A stretch of 64,000 bases of DNA from Streptomyces sp. NBC_01381 (GCF_026340305.1 NZ_JAPEPI010000002.1:682001-746000), one strand, 5' to 3'; positions 1-9,287 are shown, numbered from the stretch's first letter. The notes: generated from the sequence alone by a model not told the origin. Translations and numbers: made by a program.

Positions 1-84
1 GGGGAACAGACGCGGTGCCCGCCCACTTCTCAACCAGGAGTGGACACCCTCAACTGATGATTTAAGACTTAAGGGGTAAGACAA

Positions 85-1299
<1,215 letters not shown>

Positions 1300-1320
1300 G
1301 CGGTGCGAGTGAAGGTCTGA

Positions 1321-1364
1321 CCGCGCCCCGTTCCGTACGTCCTTGCGTACGGCACGGGGCGCGG
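1321..1364 (+). terminator. Rho-independent-like hairpin after the malic enzyme gene
   Basis: An inverted repeat with about 19-base arms (1321-1339 and 1346-1364, one internal mismatch) around a six-base loop sits 21 bases after the malic enzyme stop. It has no U-run, which is normal for Streptomyces terminators. Confidence 0.7.
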
Positions 1365-1422
1365 CGCGTGTCACAGCCGTACCTGGTTACGCACCGGTAC
1401 GCCCCCGGCCTATCGTCGGCTC

Positions 1423-2385
1423 ATGTTCGCCGCCTACGCCGCCCGCATCGACCGTGACCAGCCGCTCAGTGGCCTTGAGTTGGGGGAGCGTCCCGCCCCC
1501 GATCCGCGCCCCGGCTGGTCGACCGTGAACGTCAAAGCCGCCTCCCTCAACCATCACGACCTGTGGTCCCTTCGCGGGGTCGGTCTCGCCAGTGACAAGC
1601 TGCCGATGATCCTCGGCTGTGACGCCGCCGGGATCGACGAGGACGGCAATGAGGTCGTCCTGCATTCCGTCATCGGGCAGACCGGGTATGGAGTCGGGCC
1701 CCGCGAGGGCCGCTCGATCCTGACGGAGAAGTATCAGGGGACCTTCGCCGAGCAGGTCTCCGTTCCGACGTGGAACCTGCTGCCGAAGCCCAAGGAACTG
1801 TCGTTCGCCGAGGCGGCCTGTCTGCCGACCGCCTGGCTCACCGCGTACCGCATGCTCTTCACCAACGCCGGGGTGCGCCCCGGTGACTCGGTCCTGGTCC
1901 AGGGCGCCGGCGGAGGTGTCGCCACCGCAGCGATCGTGCTCGGCAAGGCCGCGGGGCTGCGGGTCTTTGCGACCAGCAGGGACGAGGCCAAGCGGAAGCG
2001 GGCCCTGGAGCTGGGTGCGGTGGAGGCCGTCGAGTCCGGTGCGCGGCTGCCGCAGCGGGTGGACGCCGTCATCGAGACGGTGGGGGCGGCGACGTGGTCG
2101 CACTCGATCAAGTCCCTGAAGCCGGGCGGCACCGTGGTGATCTCCGGCGCCACCAGCGGCGACCGGCCCTCGCATGCCGAGCTGACGCGGGTCTTCTTCC
2201 TGGAACTGAAGATCGTCGGCTCGACCATGGGGTCCAAGGAGGAGCTGGAGGACCTGCTCTCCTTCTGTGCCGCCACGGGTGTGCGTCCCGTCATCGACGA
2301 GGTGCTGCCGCTCGACCGGGCGCGTGAGGGCTTCGAGCGGATGGAGTCCGGCGATCAGTTCGGGAAGATCGTGCTGGAGGTCTGA
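1423..2385 (+). CDS. Zinc-binding alcohol dehydrogenase family (MDR) oxidoreductase
   Basis: Medium-chain dehydrogenase/reductase of 320 residues. The N-terminal GroES-like domain includes the SLNHHDLWSLRG region and an LGCDAAG motif. The Rossmann domain carries the nucleotide loop VLVQGAGGGVATAAI, followed by an ATSRDEAKR segment, which suggests NADP(H) use. The zinc-binding cysteine cluster of classical alcohol dehydrogenases is not evident, so a quinone oxidoreductase or enoyl reductase-like role is possible. The ATG at 1423 agrees with the family N-terminus. The next genes have their own operator-bearing promoter, so this one is probably monocistronic. The substrate is unknown. Confidence 0.88.
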   Translation: MFAAYAARIDRDQPLSGLELGERPAPDPRPGWSTVNVKAASLNHHDLWSLRGVGLASDKLPMILGCDAAGIDEDGNEVVLHSVIGQTGYGVGPREGRSILTEKYQGTFAEQVSVPTWNLLPKPKELSFAEAACLPTAWLTAYRMLFTNAGVRPGDSVLVQGAGGGVATAAIVLGKAAGLRVFATSRDEAKRKRALELGAVEAVESGARLPQRVDAVIETVGAATWSHSIKSLKPGGTVVISGATSGDRPSHAELTRVFFLELKIVGSTMGSKEELEDLLSFCAATGVRPVIDEVLPLDRAREGFERMESGDQFGKIVLEV

Positions 2386-2400
2386 GCCTCTTCACCTCTC

Positions 2401-2453
2401 CCCGCCTGTCAACTCTGGTTGACAGGCGGGTCATGTCAACGTACGTTGACATG
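2401..2453 (+). promoter_or_regulatory. Two stacked palindromes covering the HTH/Clp-N promoter
   Basis: The first inverted repeat has 12-base arms (2401-2412 and 2419-2430) around six bases. The second is a perfect palindrome whose core TGTCAACGTACGTTGACA lies at 2434-2451 and extends symmetrically to 2432-2453. Both carry TGTCAA/TTGACA half-sites. A TTGACA at 2419-2424 and TACGTT at 2442-2447, 17 bases apart, fit -35 and -10 boxes, so bound repressor would cover the promoter. The first hairpin may also terminate the upstream gene. Confidence 0.7.
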
Positions 2454-2454
2454 C

Positions 2455-2664
2455 ATGACCGAAGCAACGGATCTCGCCGAGCGTGCGGGTGATCGTGATC
2501 CACGAGTCGGGCTGCGAGCCGTCACCGCGCTGCGGAAGCTGGTGGAGCAGCTCGAGGCCGTGCAGGTGCGCAGTGCGCGTCAGCAGGGCTGGTCGTGGCA
2601 GGAGATCGCCGCGGAGCTCGGAGTGAGCAGGCAGGCCGTGCACAAGAAGTACGGGAGGCAGTGA
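2455..2664 (+). CDS. Small helix-turn-helix DNA-binding protein
   Basis: A 69-residue protein made almost entirely of a helical region plus a resolvase-like HTH (WSWQEIAAELGVSRQAVHKKYG) at its C-terminus. The ATG at 2455 has no ribosome site. It sits about eight bases after a TACGTT -10 box, so the mRNA is probably leaderless. Its stop overlaps the start of the Clp-N gene (TGATG), which implies translational coupling. This HTH plus Clp-N pairing is recurrent in actinobacteria. The likely role is a repressor of its own operon through the palindromes just upstream (inference). Confidence 0.82.
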   Translation: MTEATDLAERAGDRDPRVGLRAVTALRKLVEQLEAVQVRSARQQGWSWQEIAAELGVSRQAVHKKYGRQ

Positions 2665-3242
2665 TGTTCGAGCGGTTCACGAAGGATGCCCGCGGCGTGG
2701 TCGAGGGTGCGGTCGAGTACGCCGAGCGGGCGGACGCCGATGCCATCGACGACGGGCACATGCTGCTCGCGCTGCTCGACCGCGAGGCGAGCCGGGCGTC
2801 CTTCGCCCTGTCCTCGCTCGGGGCCACGCGCCGCCGGGAGTCGATCGAGCGGGCGTTGAGCGAGTCGCGCCGCCGCGGCGGGCTCTCGCAGGCGGATACG
2901 GAGGCGCTGGCGGGGCTCGGCGTCGATGTGTCCGAGATCGTCTCGCGGGTCGAAGAGGCCCATGGCGTCGGTGCGTTGGCCGGCGGCGGGGGCGGCAAGG
3001 GTGGCAGGGGTGGCAGGGGTTTGCGGGCGTGGGCCGGGCATCGGTCCTTCACCCGCGAGGCCAAGGACACCCTGGAGAAGTCGCTGCGCATCGCCACTGC
3101 CCGCCGCGACCGGACCATCGGCGACGAGCACATCCTGCTCGCCCTCACCGTCCGCCCCGGCGTGGTCGGCGAGGTGCTCGCGGACCATGGGGTGACTCAT
3201 GAGTCGGTGCAGCGGGTGCTGTTCGGGGCCGCTGGCGAGTAG
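2664..3242 (+). CDS. Clp N-terminal domain protein (two Clp-N repeats, no ATPase)
   Basis: A 192-residue protein with two Clp-N (ClpA/B/C N-domain) repeats. The first begins MFERFTKDARGVVEGAVEYA with the DDGHMLLALL helix. The second is near residues 125-190, with SFTREAKDTLEKSLR and IGDEHILLALT. A glycine-rich linker joins them. No Walker motifs are present, so it is a free N-domain protein and not an unfoldase. It may bind substrates or compete for Clp adaptors. It overlaps the HTH gene by one base and shares its operator. A link to proteostasis stress is inferred from domain content only. Confidence 0.88.
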   Translation: MFERFTKDARGVVEGAVEYAERADADAIDDGHMLLALLDREASRASFALSSLGATRRRESIERALSESRRRGGLSQADTEALAGLGVDVSEIVSRVEEAHGVGALAGGGGGKGGRGGRGLRAWAGHRSFTREAKDTLEKSLRIATARRDRTIGDEHILLALTVRPGVVGEVLADHGVTHESVQRVLFGAAGE

Positions 3243-3304
3243 GGCAGGGTCTGTGCGGGCGGAGGGCTTCGGCGCCCCCCGCCCGTACGGACTTGGCGTC
3301 GGCG

Positions 3305-4456
3305 TCAGCCCTTCGGTGTGCGCAGCGCCGCGCCGATGTGGGCGGCCGCCGTGGACAAGTGGCGGCGGGCGTCGCGGAGTTGGTCCTCTGTCACGCCGTG
3401 GTCCCGGGCCGCGTCGCGGATGTCGTCGCGGAAGCGGTCCAGGAGGCGGTCCAGGTCGCGGGCCGGGTTGCCGGTGCCGTCCTCCTGGGACCAGTCGGGG
3501 ACGTACTCGGCGGGGACCGCGTCCTCGCGCTCCGCGGTGAACTTGGGCTCCTCGGCGGTGGGCCTTGCGCCCTCGCCGGATGCCTTCGCCGTGCCGGAGC
3601 TCTTCCCGGAGCCCTTCGCGAACTCCTTGCCGAAGTCCTTCCCGAAGTCCTTTCCGAACTCGCCGAACTCCTTGGCCAGTTCCGACAAACCCTCACGGAC
3701 CCCTGTCGGCCAGTCGCCGCGCGTGAAGTGGTCCTGCACCTGGTCCTGGACGAGCCGCGCGATGCGCTGCATCTCCTCCTGGGCCTGGGCGCGGACCTTG
3801 TCCTGTGCGTCCTGGGCCTGGCGGCGGGCGCGCTGGGCCTCCTCGCGCGCCCTGCGGGTCTCGTCCTTCGCGCGGCGCGCCTGCTCCTTCCACTCCTGCT
3901 TGGCGCGCTTGAACTCTTCCTTCGCCTGGCGCCAGCTCTCCTTGCTGTCGCCCCAGGAGCTGTCGAAGAAGTCGGAGGGGTCGGGGAAGGCCTTGCCGCC
4001 GGTGCCGTCAGTGCCGTCAGTGCCGCCGGTGCCGCCGGTCCCGTTCTTGGCGCCCTTGCCGTCCGACGTGCGGGCCTCCTCTGCTGCCGCGCGCATCTCG
4101 CGGCGGAGCTCGCCCGCCGCGCCGCGGACGCCGTCGCGGATCTCGGCCGCGAGCTCGGCGACCGACTCGCGGATCTCCAGCTCCAGATCGGCCAACTCGC
4201 CGCTGCGGTCGGCCAGTTCGGCGCGGCCCGCGTCCGTGATGGAGTAGACCTTGCGGCCGCCCTCCGTGGTGTGCGTGACCAGGCCCTCGGCCTCCAGCTT
4301 CGCCAAGCGCGGGTAGACCGTGCCCGCCGAAGGTGCGTAGAGCCCCTGGAAGCGCTCCTCCAGGAGGCGGATCACCTCGTAGCCGTGGCGCGGGGCCTCG
4401 TCGAGGAGCTTCAGCAGATACAGGCGCAGTCGGCCGTGGGCGAACACGGGGGCCAT
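3305..4456 (-). CDS. PadR-family regulator with long charged coiled-coil extension
   Basis: The first ~80 residues are a PadR winged helix (LYLLKLLDEAPRHGYEVIRL, then the GTVYPRLAKLEAEGLV recognition region). The rest, to 383 residues, is an unusually long, Lys/Glu/Arg-rich helical region with many EEFKRAKQEW-like repeats, plus FGKDFGKDFGKEF around residues 275-290. PadR proteins are usually 110-200 residues, so the extension roughly doubles the size. It lies one base after the DUF4097 gene on the same strand and is probably co-transcribed. It likely represses this operon through sites near 5567-5599 (inference). Confidence 0.9.
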   Translation of the reverse strand: MAPVFAHGRLRLYLLKLLDEAPRHGYEVIRLLEERFQGLYAPSAGTVYPRLAKLEAEGLVTHTTEGGRKVYSITDAGRAELADRSGELADLELEIRESVAELAAEIRDGVRGAAGELRREMRAAAEEARTSDGKGAKNGTGGTGGTDGTDGTGGKAFPDPSDFFDSSWGDSKESWRQAKEEFKRAKQEWKEQARRAKDETRRAREEAQRARRQAQDAQDKVRAQAQEEMQRIARLVQDQVQDHFTRGDWPTGVREGLSELAKEFGEFGKDFGKDFGKEFAKGSGKSSGTAKASGEGARPTAEEPKFTAEREDAVPAEYVPDWSQEDGTGNPARDLDRLLDRFRDDIRDAARDHGVTEDQLRDARRHLSTAAAHIGAALRTPKG

Positions 4457-4457
4457 C

Positions 4458-5495
4458 TCAGAGCACCTTCTTGTCGTTCGGGGCGGCGTCGCTCGGAGCG
4501 GTCCCGTTCAGAGCGGTCTCGCTCGGGGCGGTGTTGCTCGCGGCAGCGTCGTCGGCCCGGGGTGTGTCGGTCGGGGGAGTCTCCGCCGGAGGGGTGTCCG
4601 TCGGAGGCGTGGCCGGTGCGGCCTCGCCATACGGATCTTCCCGCATCGGACTTTGCCCCATCGGACCCTCCTCCATCGGGCCCTCCTCCAACGCCGGCCT
4701 GCGCAGCAGCGCGATGGATCCCGAGAGCGTGGTCGCCCTCAGCTTTCCGCTGCCCGAGCCGAGCCGGCCGGTGATCCTCTTCGCCCCCCACTGTCCGCTG
4801 ACCCGCAGATCCTCGAACGCGTTGGAGACGGCGCCGCTCGCGGTGTTCGCCTCCACCTCCGCGTCCGCCGGGTGGGGCAGCCGGATTGCGATCTCCCCCG
4901 ATACGTTCGTCAGGCCGATGTCGGTCGGAGCGCCCGCCGGGTCGATGTCCACGATCATGGAGCCGCTCACCGATTCGGCCCGAACGGAGGAGCCCGCTCC
5001 CTCGAAGACGGTCAGGTCGCCGGAGACCGAGTTGAACCGCAGGTCGCCGGTGATGCCCTGCGCCTCCACGCTCCCGGAGACCGTGTCGGCCCGGACCGGG
5101 CCCGAGAGGCCGACCAGGGTCGTGTCGCCCGTGACGCCCCTGACCTCCGTGCGCCCCTCTATGCCTGAGACGACGGCGCCCGCCCCGATGACGCCGACCT
5201 CGACGCGGGTGCCCGCGGGGACGGCCAGGGAGACCACCGCGCTGCGCCGCCAGCCCTTGCGGTCGAGCCACTTGAGGAAGCCCTTCCAGGGCAGGTCGTC
5301 GTACGCGACGGAGAGGGTGCCGTCCGACTGTGTGACGGTCAGCGGCGGCCCCTCGATCTCGGAGACCTCCAGGCGCGCGGAAACTTCGTCGGTGCCCACG
5401 ACGTTCACCGTTCCGTTGACGACGCGGACATGGAGTGTCGTCACGGGGGCGTCGAAGGTGAGCTTCTGGGGCTCGGCGACGGACCACTCTGACAT
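4458..5495 (-). CDS. DUF4097 family beta-strand repeat protein
   Basis: A 345-residue protein starting MSEWSVAEPQKLTF, with a GAGG ribosome site upstream (CCTCCTC at 5505-5511 on the + strand). Residues ~15-270 show the regular beta-helix pattern of DUF4097 (repeats such as VRADTVSGSVEAQGITGDL and FNSVSGDLTV). The last ~70 residues are a low-complexity Pro/Thr/Asp-rich tail. I see no signal peptide or membrane helix. DUF4097 proteins are commonly paired with PadR or DUF1700 regulators and may relate to envelope stress, but the biochemical function is unknown. It is the first gene of a two-gene operon with the PadR gene. Confidence 0.85.
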   Translation of the reverse strand: MSEWSVAEPQKLTFDAPVTTLHVRVVNGTVNVVGTDEVSARLEVSEIEGPPLTVTQSDGTLSVAYDDLPWKGFLKWLDRKGWRRSAVVSLAVPAGTRVEVGVIGAGAVVSGIEGRTEVRGVTGDTTLVGLSGPVRADTVSGSVEAQGITGDLRFNSVSGDLTVFEGAGSSVRAESVSGSMIVDIDPAGAPTDIGLTNVSGEIAIRLPHPADAEVEANTASGAVSNAFEDLRVSGQWGAKRITGRLGSGSGKLRATTLSGSIALLRRPALEEGPMEEGPMGQSPMREDPYGEAAPATPPTDTPPAETPPTDTPRADDAAASNTAPSETALNGTAPSDAAPNDKKVL

Positions 5496-5566
5496 CGGGC
5501 TGACCTCCTCGGGCGGGCCGGGGGCGGGCAGGCCGGGCGGCCCACGAGCTCCGGACGGAACGCGCC

Positions 5567-5599
5567 ATATCGCGTCTCTGCTACACACGATATATCGCG
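5567..5599 (-). promoter_or_regulatory. Candidate PadR operator upstream of DUF4097
   Basis: The octamer ATATCGCG occurs twice in direct orientation (5567-5574 and 5592-5599, 25 bases apart). The second overlaps the perfect palindrome CGATATATCG (5588-5597). AT-rich symmetric sites stand out in this GC-rich DNA and lie 72-104 bases upstream of the DUF4097 start. They are the best candidate for autoregulation by the PadR protein of the same operon. Confidence 0.5.
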
Positions 5600-5699
5600 G
5601 ATACGGAAAGTCAAGACTGGTCGCGATACCGGCTGTGCGGGCTCGGTCGGCGGCCGACTCCTCTGCGCCGAATGCACCGTTGTGTCCTAGCGTGGGGCC

Positions 5700-6539
5700 A
5701 TGTCGTCCGATGACTCCGAGCGCGCCGCCGTCGGTGCGCTGCTGCTCTGCCGGGCCGAACCCGACGTCGTCGAGCCCGCCGCCCGACTGTTGCGCGAGCG
5801 GATGCTGCTGGCCCCGGCGGGGCGCGACTGGAGCGTGCTCGTGCCCGAGGGCAAGCCCTGGGTGCACGGCGGTGAGCCGGTGGACCAGGTGCTCACCGGG
5901 TGGGCGACCGCGCTCGCCGTCGGGGCGCCCTGGCCGGTGGTCGCGCTGTGGTGGGACGCCGACCGTTCCGGCTACATCCTCGCGGCGGGCTTCCGCCGCA
6001 CGGTCGGATACGTATGGCTGGCGAACGGCACGCCCGTCGGCGAGGGCGAGGCGATGCGGACGTTCGCCGCCCGCCTGGGGCTCGACCCCGTACTGGACGT
6101 GCAGGCGCTGGAGGCTCTGGGCAGCCCGGACTCGGAGGCGGACGCCCGGGCGCGACTCCTGGGCCTGCTCGCCGTGCTGACCCGGGCGGGCGTGGCCCTG
6201 CCCGCCGGACTGGGCCCTGGAGAGCCGGCCGACCGGCTGCGGTCGGTGGCGCATGTGCTCCCGGGTGTCCGCGAGGTCGAGTGGTCGGGATGGCGGGACG
6301 CGGTACGCGCGGAGCTGGATGTCGTCGAACGTGGCCGCTTCGGCCCATGGCTGCGGGGCCCCCGCGCTCGCGCCCTGGCCGCCGTCCAGGTGGCATCCGG
6401 AGTGCCACTCGCCGCGTGGGGCCTGCGGCGGCGCAGCGGGGGATGGGTCGCGGCCGGCGTGCTGCTGGTCGTGCACGGGGCCTTGGGTTTCGCATACGAC
6501 CGGGTACGGGCGGCTGACGCCGCGTCTTGGCGGGGGTGA
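5700..6539 (+). CDS. Hypothetical protein with two C-terminal membrane helices
   Basis: A 279-residue protein of unknown function that I do not recognise. The first ~215 residues look like a soluble domain (PWPVVALWWDADRSGYILAAGF, a beta-rich segment, then a leucine-rich helical region). Residues ~225-270 contain two hydrophobic stretches (ALAAVQVASGVPLAAWGL and GWVAAGVLLVVHGALGFAY) separated by RRRSGG, typical of a tail hairpin anchor with both ends in the cytosol. The ATG at 5700 is used. It is transcribed divergently from the DUF4097/PadR operon and is followed by the repeat array. No partner gene suggests a role. Confidence 0.75.
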   Translation: MSSDDSERAAVGALLLCRAEPDVVEPAARLLRERMLLAPAGRDWSVLVPEGKPWVHGGEPVDQVLTGWATALAVGAPWPVVALWWDADRSGYILAAGFRRTVGYVWLANGTPVGEGEAMRTFAARLGLDPVLDVQALEALGSPDSEADARARLLGLLAVLTRAGVALPAGLGPGEPADRLRSVAHVLPGVREVEWSGWRDAVRAELDVVERGRFGPWLRGPRARALAAVQVASGVPLAAWGLRRRSGGWVAAGVLLVVHGALGFAYDRVRAADAASWRG

Positions 6540-6589
6540 GGGGGCCGGTTGCCGGGGTTGCCGGGCATCCGGCGGCATGCGTGGCTCGC

Positions 6590-7510
6590 GTCGAGGGGTA
6601 GGTCCGGGGGCGGGGATCGCGTCCCGGTTTTGGGCCGGGAGGTGGGGGCGCGTGCGGAATCTGAGCGGTAGGCGGGATTGCGCGCGGGGTCGGGTCGGGG
6701 GGCAGGAATCGTGTCCGGCCTTTGGGGGAGAGGTGCGGATCGCGTGCCGGGGTCGGTGTCCGGACGCGGGGGGTCGCTCCAGGGGTGGGGCCGGAAGGGG
6801 GGGATCGCGTCCCGGATTTGGGCCGGGAGGTGGGGGGCGCGTGCGGAATCTGAGTGGTGGGCGGGATTGCGCGCGGGGTCGGGTCGGGGGCAGGAATCGC
6901 GTCCGGCCTTTGAGTGAGGGGCGCGGATCGCGTGCCGGGGCGGTGTCGGGATAGGAGTCGCTCCAGGGTGGCCGGGGTCGGGAGGCGGAATCGCGTCCGG
7001 GGCTTGGGTGGGGGATGAGCCGCGTTCAAGGGCAAGGTCCGGGACGGGGCTGGCGTCCCCGGTTTGGGGCCGCGGGGCGGGAGTTGCTCAAGGGTTGGCT
7101 GCGGGCGCGGTTTGTGTCCCGGTCGGGCGTCGGGAGGTGGAATCTCGTCCGGGGCCTGGGTGGGGGGATGGGCCGCGTTCAAGGGCAAGGTCCGGGGCGG
7201 GGCTGGCGTCCCCGGTTTGGGGCCGCGGGGCGGGAGTTGCTCAAGGGTTGGCTGCGGGCGTGGATTGTGTCCCGGTCGGGTGTCGGGGGGTGGAATCGCG
7301 TCTGGGGCCTGGGTGGGGGGTTGGGCCGTGTTCAGGGGCGAGGTTCAGGGCGGGGCTGGTGTCCCCGGTTTGGGGCTGCGAGGCGGGAGTTGTTCCTGGG
7401 CTGGCTGTGGGCGCGGAGCCTGCCCGGTCGGGCGGCCGAAGGTGGAAGCGCGTCCGGGGCCTGGGTGGGCGGCGCGGGTCGCTTGCAGCGTTGGCAGCCT
7501 CGCGCGGCGA
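6590..7510 (+). repeat. G-rich tandem repeat array (188-bp x2, then 153-bp x3)
   Basis: The ~1 kb between the membrane protein gene and the TetR gene is filled by degenerate repeats with extreme G-over-C strand bias. A unit of ~188 bp is present twice (aligned starts about 6613 and 6801, both with GGGATCGCGTCCCGG). Then a 153-bp unit is present three times, with matching positions 7015, 7168 and 7321; the first two copies are nearly identical and the third is more diverged. 153 is a multiple of three, so frames stay open through the array, but the translated products are Gly/Arg- or Pro-rich with no recognisable domain. I regard it as non-coding repeat DNA or a decayed gene. Confidence 0.75.
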
Positions 7511-7535
7511 ATCGCTCCAGGGTCGATGCTGGGCG

Positions 7536-8129
7536 TCAGGAGGTGTGGATCGCCGACAAGGTCAGGGTCAGGAGGCGGTCCGGCTGGGTCGGGTCCGTTG
7601 GTGAGTGGGGGGTGGAAACGGCGATGCCCACCACCAGTTGGATCATGTCGGCGGGGAGGAGGTCCTTGCGGGCCGTGCCCTCTGTCTGGGCCCGGGTCAG
7701 CAGGCTCGATGCCGTGTCGCGGATGCGCTGGTGGCAGTCGAAGCCCAGGGCGTCCGGGGTCTCCAGCTCCTCGATCAGCAAGGCGCCGCCCAGGCCCTGG
7801 TTCACGCGCGCGTGCGCCAGGAACGCGCGGAGCCAGTCGTCCAGGGCGTCGTCCGCGGAGTCCGCGGCCAGGAGTTCGTGGGTGCGGCCGCACAGTGCGT
7901 CCACGCGGTCCTTGAGCACCGCCGTCAGGAGCGCGGCACGGCTGGGGAAGTGCCGGTAGAGCGTGCCGGGGCCCACCCCCGCGCGGCGGGCGATCTCGTT
8001 CAGCGACGCCTCGGGGCCCGCCTCCGCGTACGTCTCCCGCGCCGCCTCCAAGATCCGCTCGCGGTTCCTGCGCGCGTCCGCGCGGGGCTGCCTCGCGGCC
8101 CCGCGTGCCTTGGTGTCGTCGTCAGCCAT
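7536..8129 (-). CDS. TetR-family transcriptional regulator
   Basis: A 197-residue TetR protein. The N-terminal HTH spans about residues 20-65 (RERILEAARETYAEAG, then EIARRAGVGPGTLYRHFPSRAALL). The C-terminal ligand-binding domain resembles the SbtR/TetR_C_33-like group. The ATG at 8129 has a GGAGGAG ribosome site ten bases upstream. It is divergent from the LLM oxidoreductase gene, and two near-identical dyads lie in the shared intergenic region. It therefore probably represses both itself and the oxidoreductase, released by a ligand related to that enzyme's substrate (inference). Confidence 0.93.
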   Translation of the reverse strand: MADDDTKARGAARQPRADARRNRERILEAARETYAEAGPEASLNEIARRAGVGPGTLYRHFPSRAALLTAVLKDRVDALCGRTHELLAADSADDALDDWLRAFLAHARVNQGLGGALLIEELETPDALGFDCHQRIRDTASSLLTRAQTEGTARKDLLPADMIQLVVGIAVSTPHSPTDPTQPDRLLTLTLSAIHTS

Positions 8130-8184
8130 GGCCCCATCCTCTCCTCCCGCGTGGAGCGTTCCCGGCTGACCCGGACTAGCTATG

Positions 8185-8238
8185 CGGAGAACTTCTCCGT
8201 ATCGTAGCGGCCGGATCAGATCTGGAGAGGTTCTCCGG
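8185..8238. promoter_or_regulatory. Paired TetR-type operators
   Basis: CGGAGAACTTCTCCG at 8185-8199 is a perfect 15-base palindrome. A second copy at 8223-8237 (TGGAGAGGTTCTCCG) matches it at 12 of 15 positions. Centres are 38 bases apart between divergent genes, the expected arrangement for a TetR repressor controlling both promoters. Confidence 0.75.
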
Positions 8239-8266
8239 ATTGTGGATGATGGTCAGGGGAGTGCGG

Positions 8267-9166
8267 ATGACCGGTTCGCCGGGACGTGTTGGCATCTGGA
8301 CCTTCGACTTCGAAGGGCACCCCGCCGGGCGGGTGCGTGAAGCGGCGGCGGAGATCGAGGAGTTGGGGTACGGGGCGCTCTGGTACGGGGAGGCGTTCGG
8401 GCGGGACGCGGTGGGGCAGGCATGGCTGCTGCTCGGGGCGACGCGGCGCATCGTCGTCGCGTCCGGCATCGCCAACATCGCCTTCCGGGAGCCGCTCGCC
8501 ATGGCGACGGCGGAGCGCACCCTGGGGGAGGCGTTCCCGGGGCGCTATCTCCTGGGGCTTGGGGGGCACCGGGTCGACGACACCGTCTCCGAAGTGGACG
8601 GTTTCCCCATTCCTACGCGCGGCAAGGCGCTGACGACCATGCGCCGCTATCTGGATGCGATGGACGCCGCCCCCGTGAACGGCCCTGTCCCCGACCCCGC
8701 TCCCCGCCGGGTCCTCGCCGCCCTCGGACCCAAGATGCTGGGGCTCGCGGCGGAACGCACCTGGGGCGCCCACCCCTACTTCGTGACCGTCGAGCACACC
8801 GCGCTCGCGCGCAAGATCATGGGGCCGGACGCGTTCCTTGGCGTCGAGCAGGCCGTCGTACTGGACACGGACATCGAGCGGGCCCGCGAGGTGGCCGCCC
8901 AGCATGTCGCGGGCTACATCGCCAACGCTCCTCACCAGGCCGCGAACGTACGGCGGATGGGCTTCGGTGACGAGGACACGGTGGGCGGGCCGAGCCGCCG
9001 CCTGGTCGATGCGATCGTCGCCTACGGAGATGTCGACGCTCTCCACGCGCGCGTGGAGCAACATTTCGCGGCGGGTGCGGATCACGTCTGCGTGCAGGTG
9101 CTCACCAGTGAGCCCGGTGCGCTGCCGTTGCCTCAGTGGCGCGAGCTGGCCTCCGCGCTTACTTGA
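8267..9166 (+). CDS. LLM-class F420-dependent oxidoreductase
   Basis: A 299-residue luciferase-like monooxygenase-fold protein. It begins MTGSPGRVGIWTFDFEG and shows the family pattern AAAEIEELGYGALWYGEAFG, then RRIVVASGIANI and the long LGLGGHR segment. Short Streptomyces members of this TIGR03620-like group use deazaflavin F420 (family knowledge). I chose the ATG at 8267 because AGGGGAG lies just upstream; a TTG at 8240 would add nine residues without a ribosome site. Its divergent TetR neighbour and paired operators suggest inducible expression. The substrate is unknown. Confidence 0.88.
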   Translation: MTGSPGRVGIWTFDFEGHPAGRVREAAAEIEELGYGALWYGEAFGRDAVGQAWLLLGATRRIVVASGIANIAFREPLAMATAERTLGEAFPGRYLLGLGGHRVDDTVSEVDGFPIPTRGKALTTMRRYLDAMDAAPVNGPVPDPAPRRVLAALGPKMLGLAAERTWGAHPYFVTVEHTALARKIMGPDAFLGVEQAVVLDTDIERAREVAAQHVAGYIANAPHQAANVRRMGFGDEDTVGGPSRRLVDAIVAYGDVDALHARVEQHFAAGADHVCVQVLTSEPGALPLPQWRELASALT

Positions 9167-9217
9167 TGACGCGTACTTGGCGCTCCGCGGGAAGTGCCAG
9201 GTAGGTGCCGTTCTTCG

Positions 9218-9287
9218 TCTGCGGCTCCGTCGTGGCTGGTCGCGCAGTTCCCCGCGCCCCTTCGGGGCGCCCCGAAGGGGCGCACCC
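9218..9287 (+). repeat. Dispersed intergenic repeat, copy 1, with terminator-like palindrome
   Basis: This carries the motif CGTCGTGGCTGGTCGCGCAG followed by a perfect 30-base palindrome at 9254-9283. The same family recurs at about 28787, 34290 and 61205. It lies between the convergent LLM and DUF6104-like genes and could terminate both. Confidence 0.75.

Noticed and set aside
5893..7188. A Pro-rich minus-strand frame through the repeats
   Set aside because: Composition follows the strand bias, it overlaps the membrane protein gene, and no start region is supported.
6590..7510. Repeat array as a CRISPR array
   Set aside because: Units are 153-188 bp and diverged, with no short identical repeats, unique spacers or cas genes.
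7015..7959. A 314-codon frame starting in the 153-bp repeats and entering the TetR gene antisense
   Set aside because: Its second half is antisense to a clear TetR gene. The repeat half has no domain. Kept as a finding, not as a gene.
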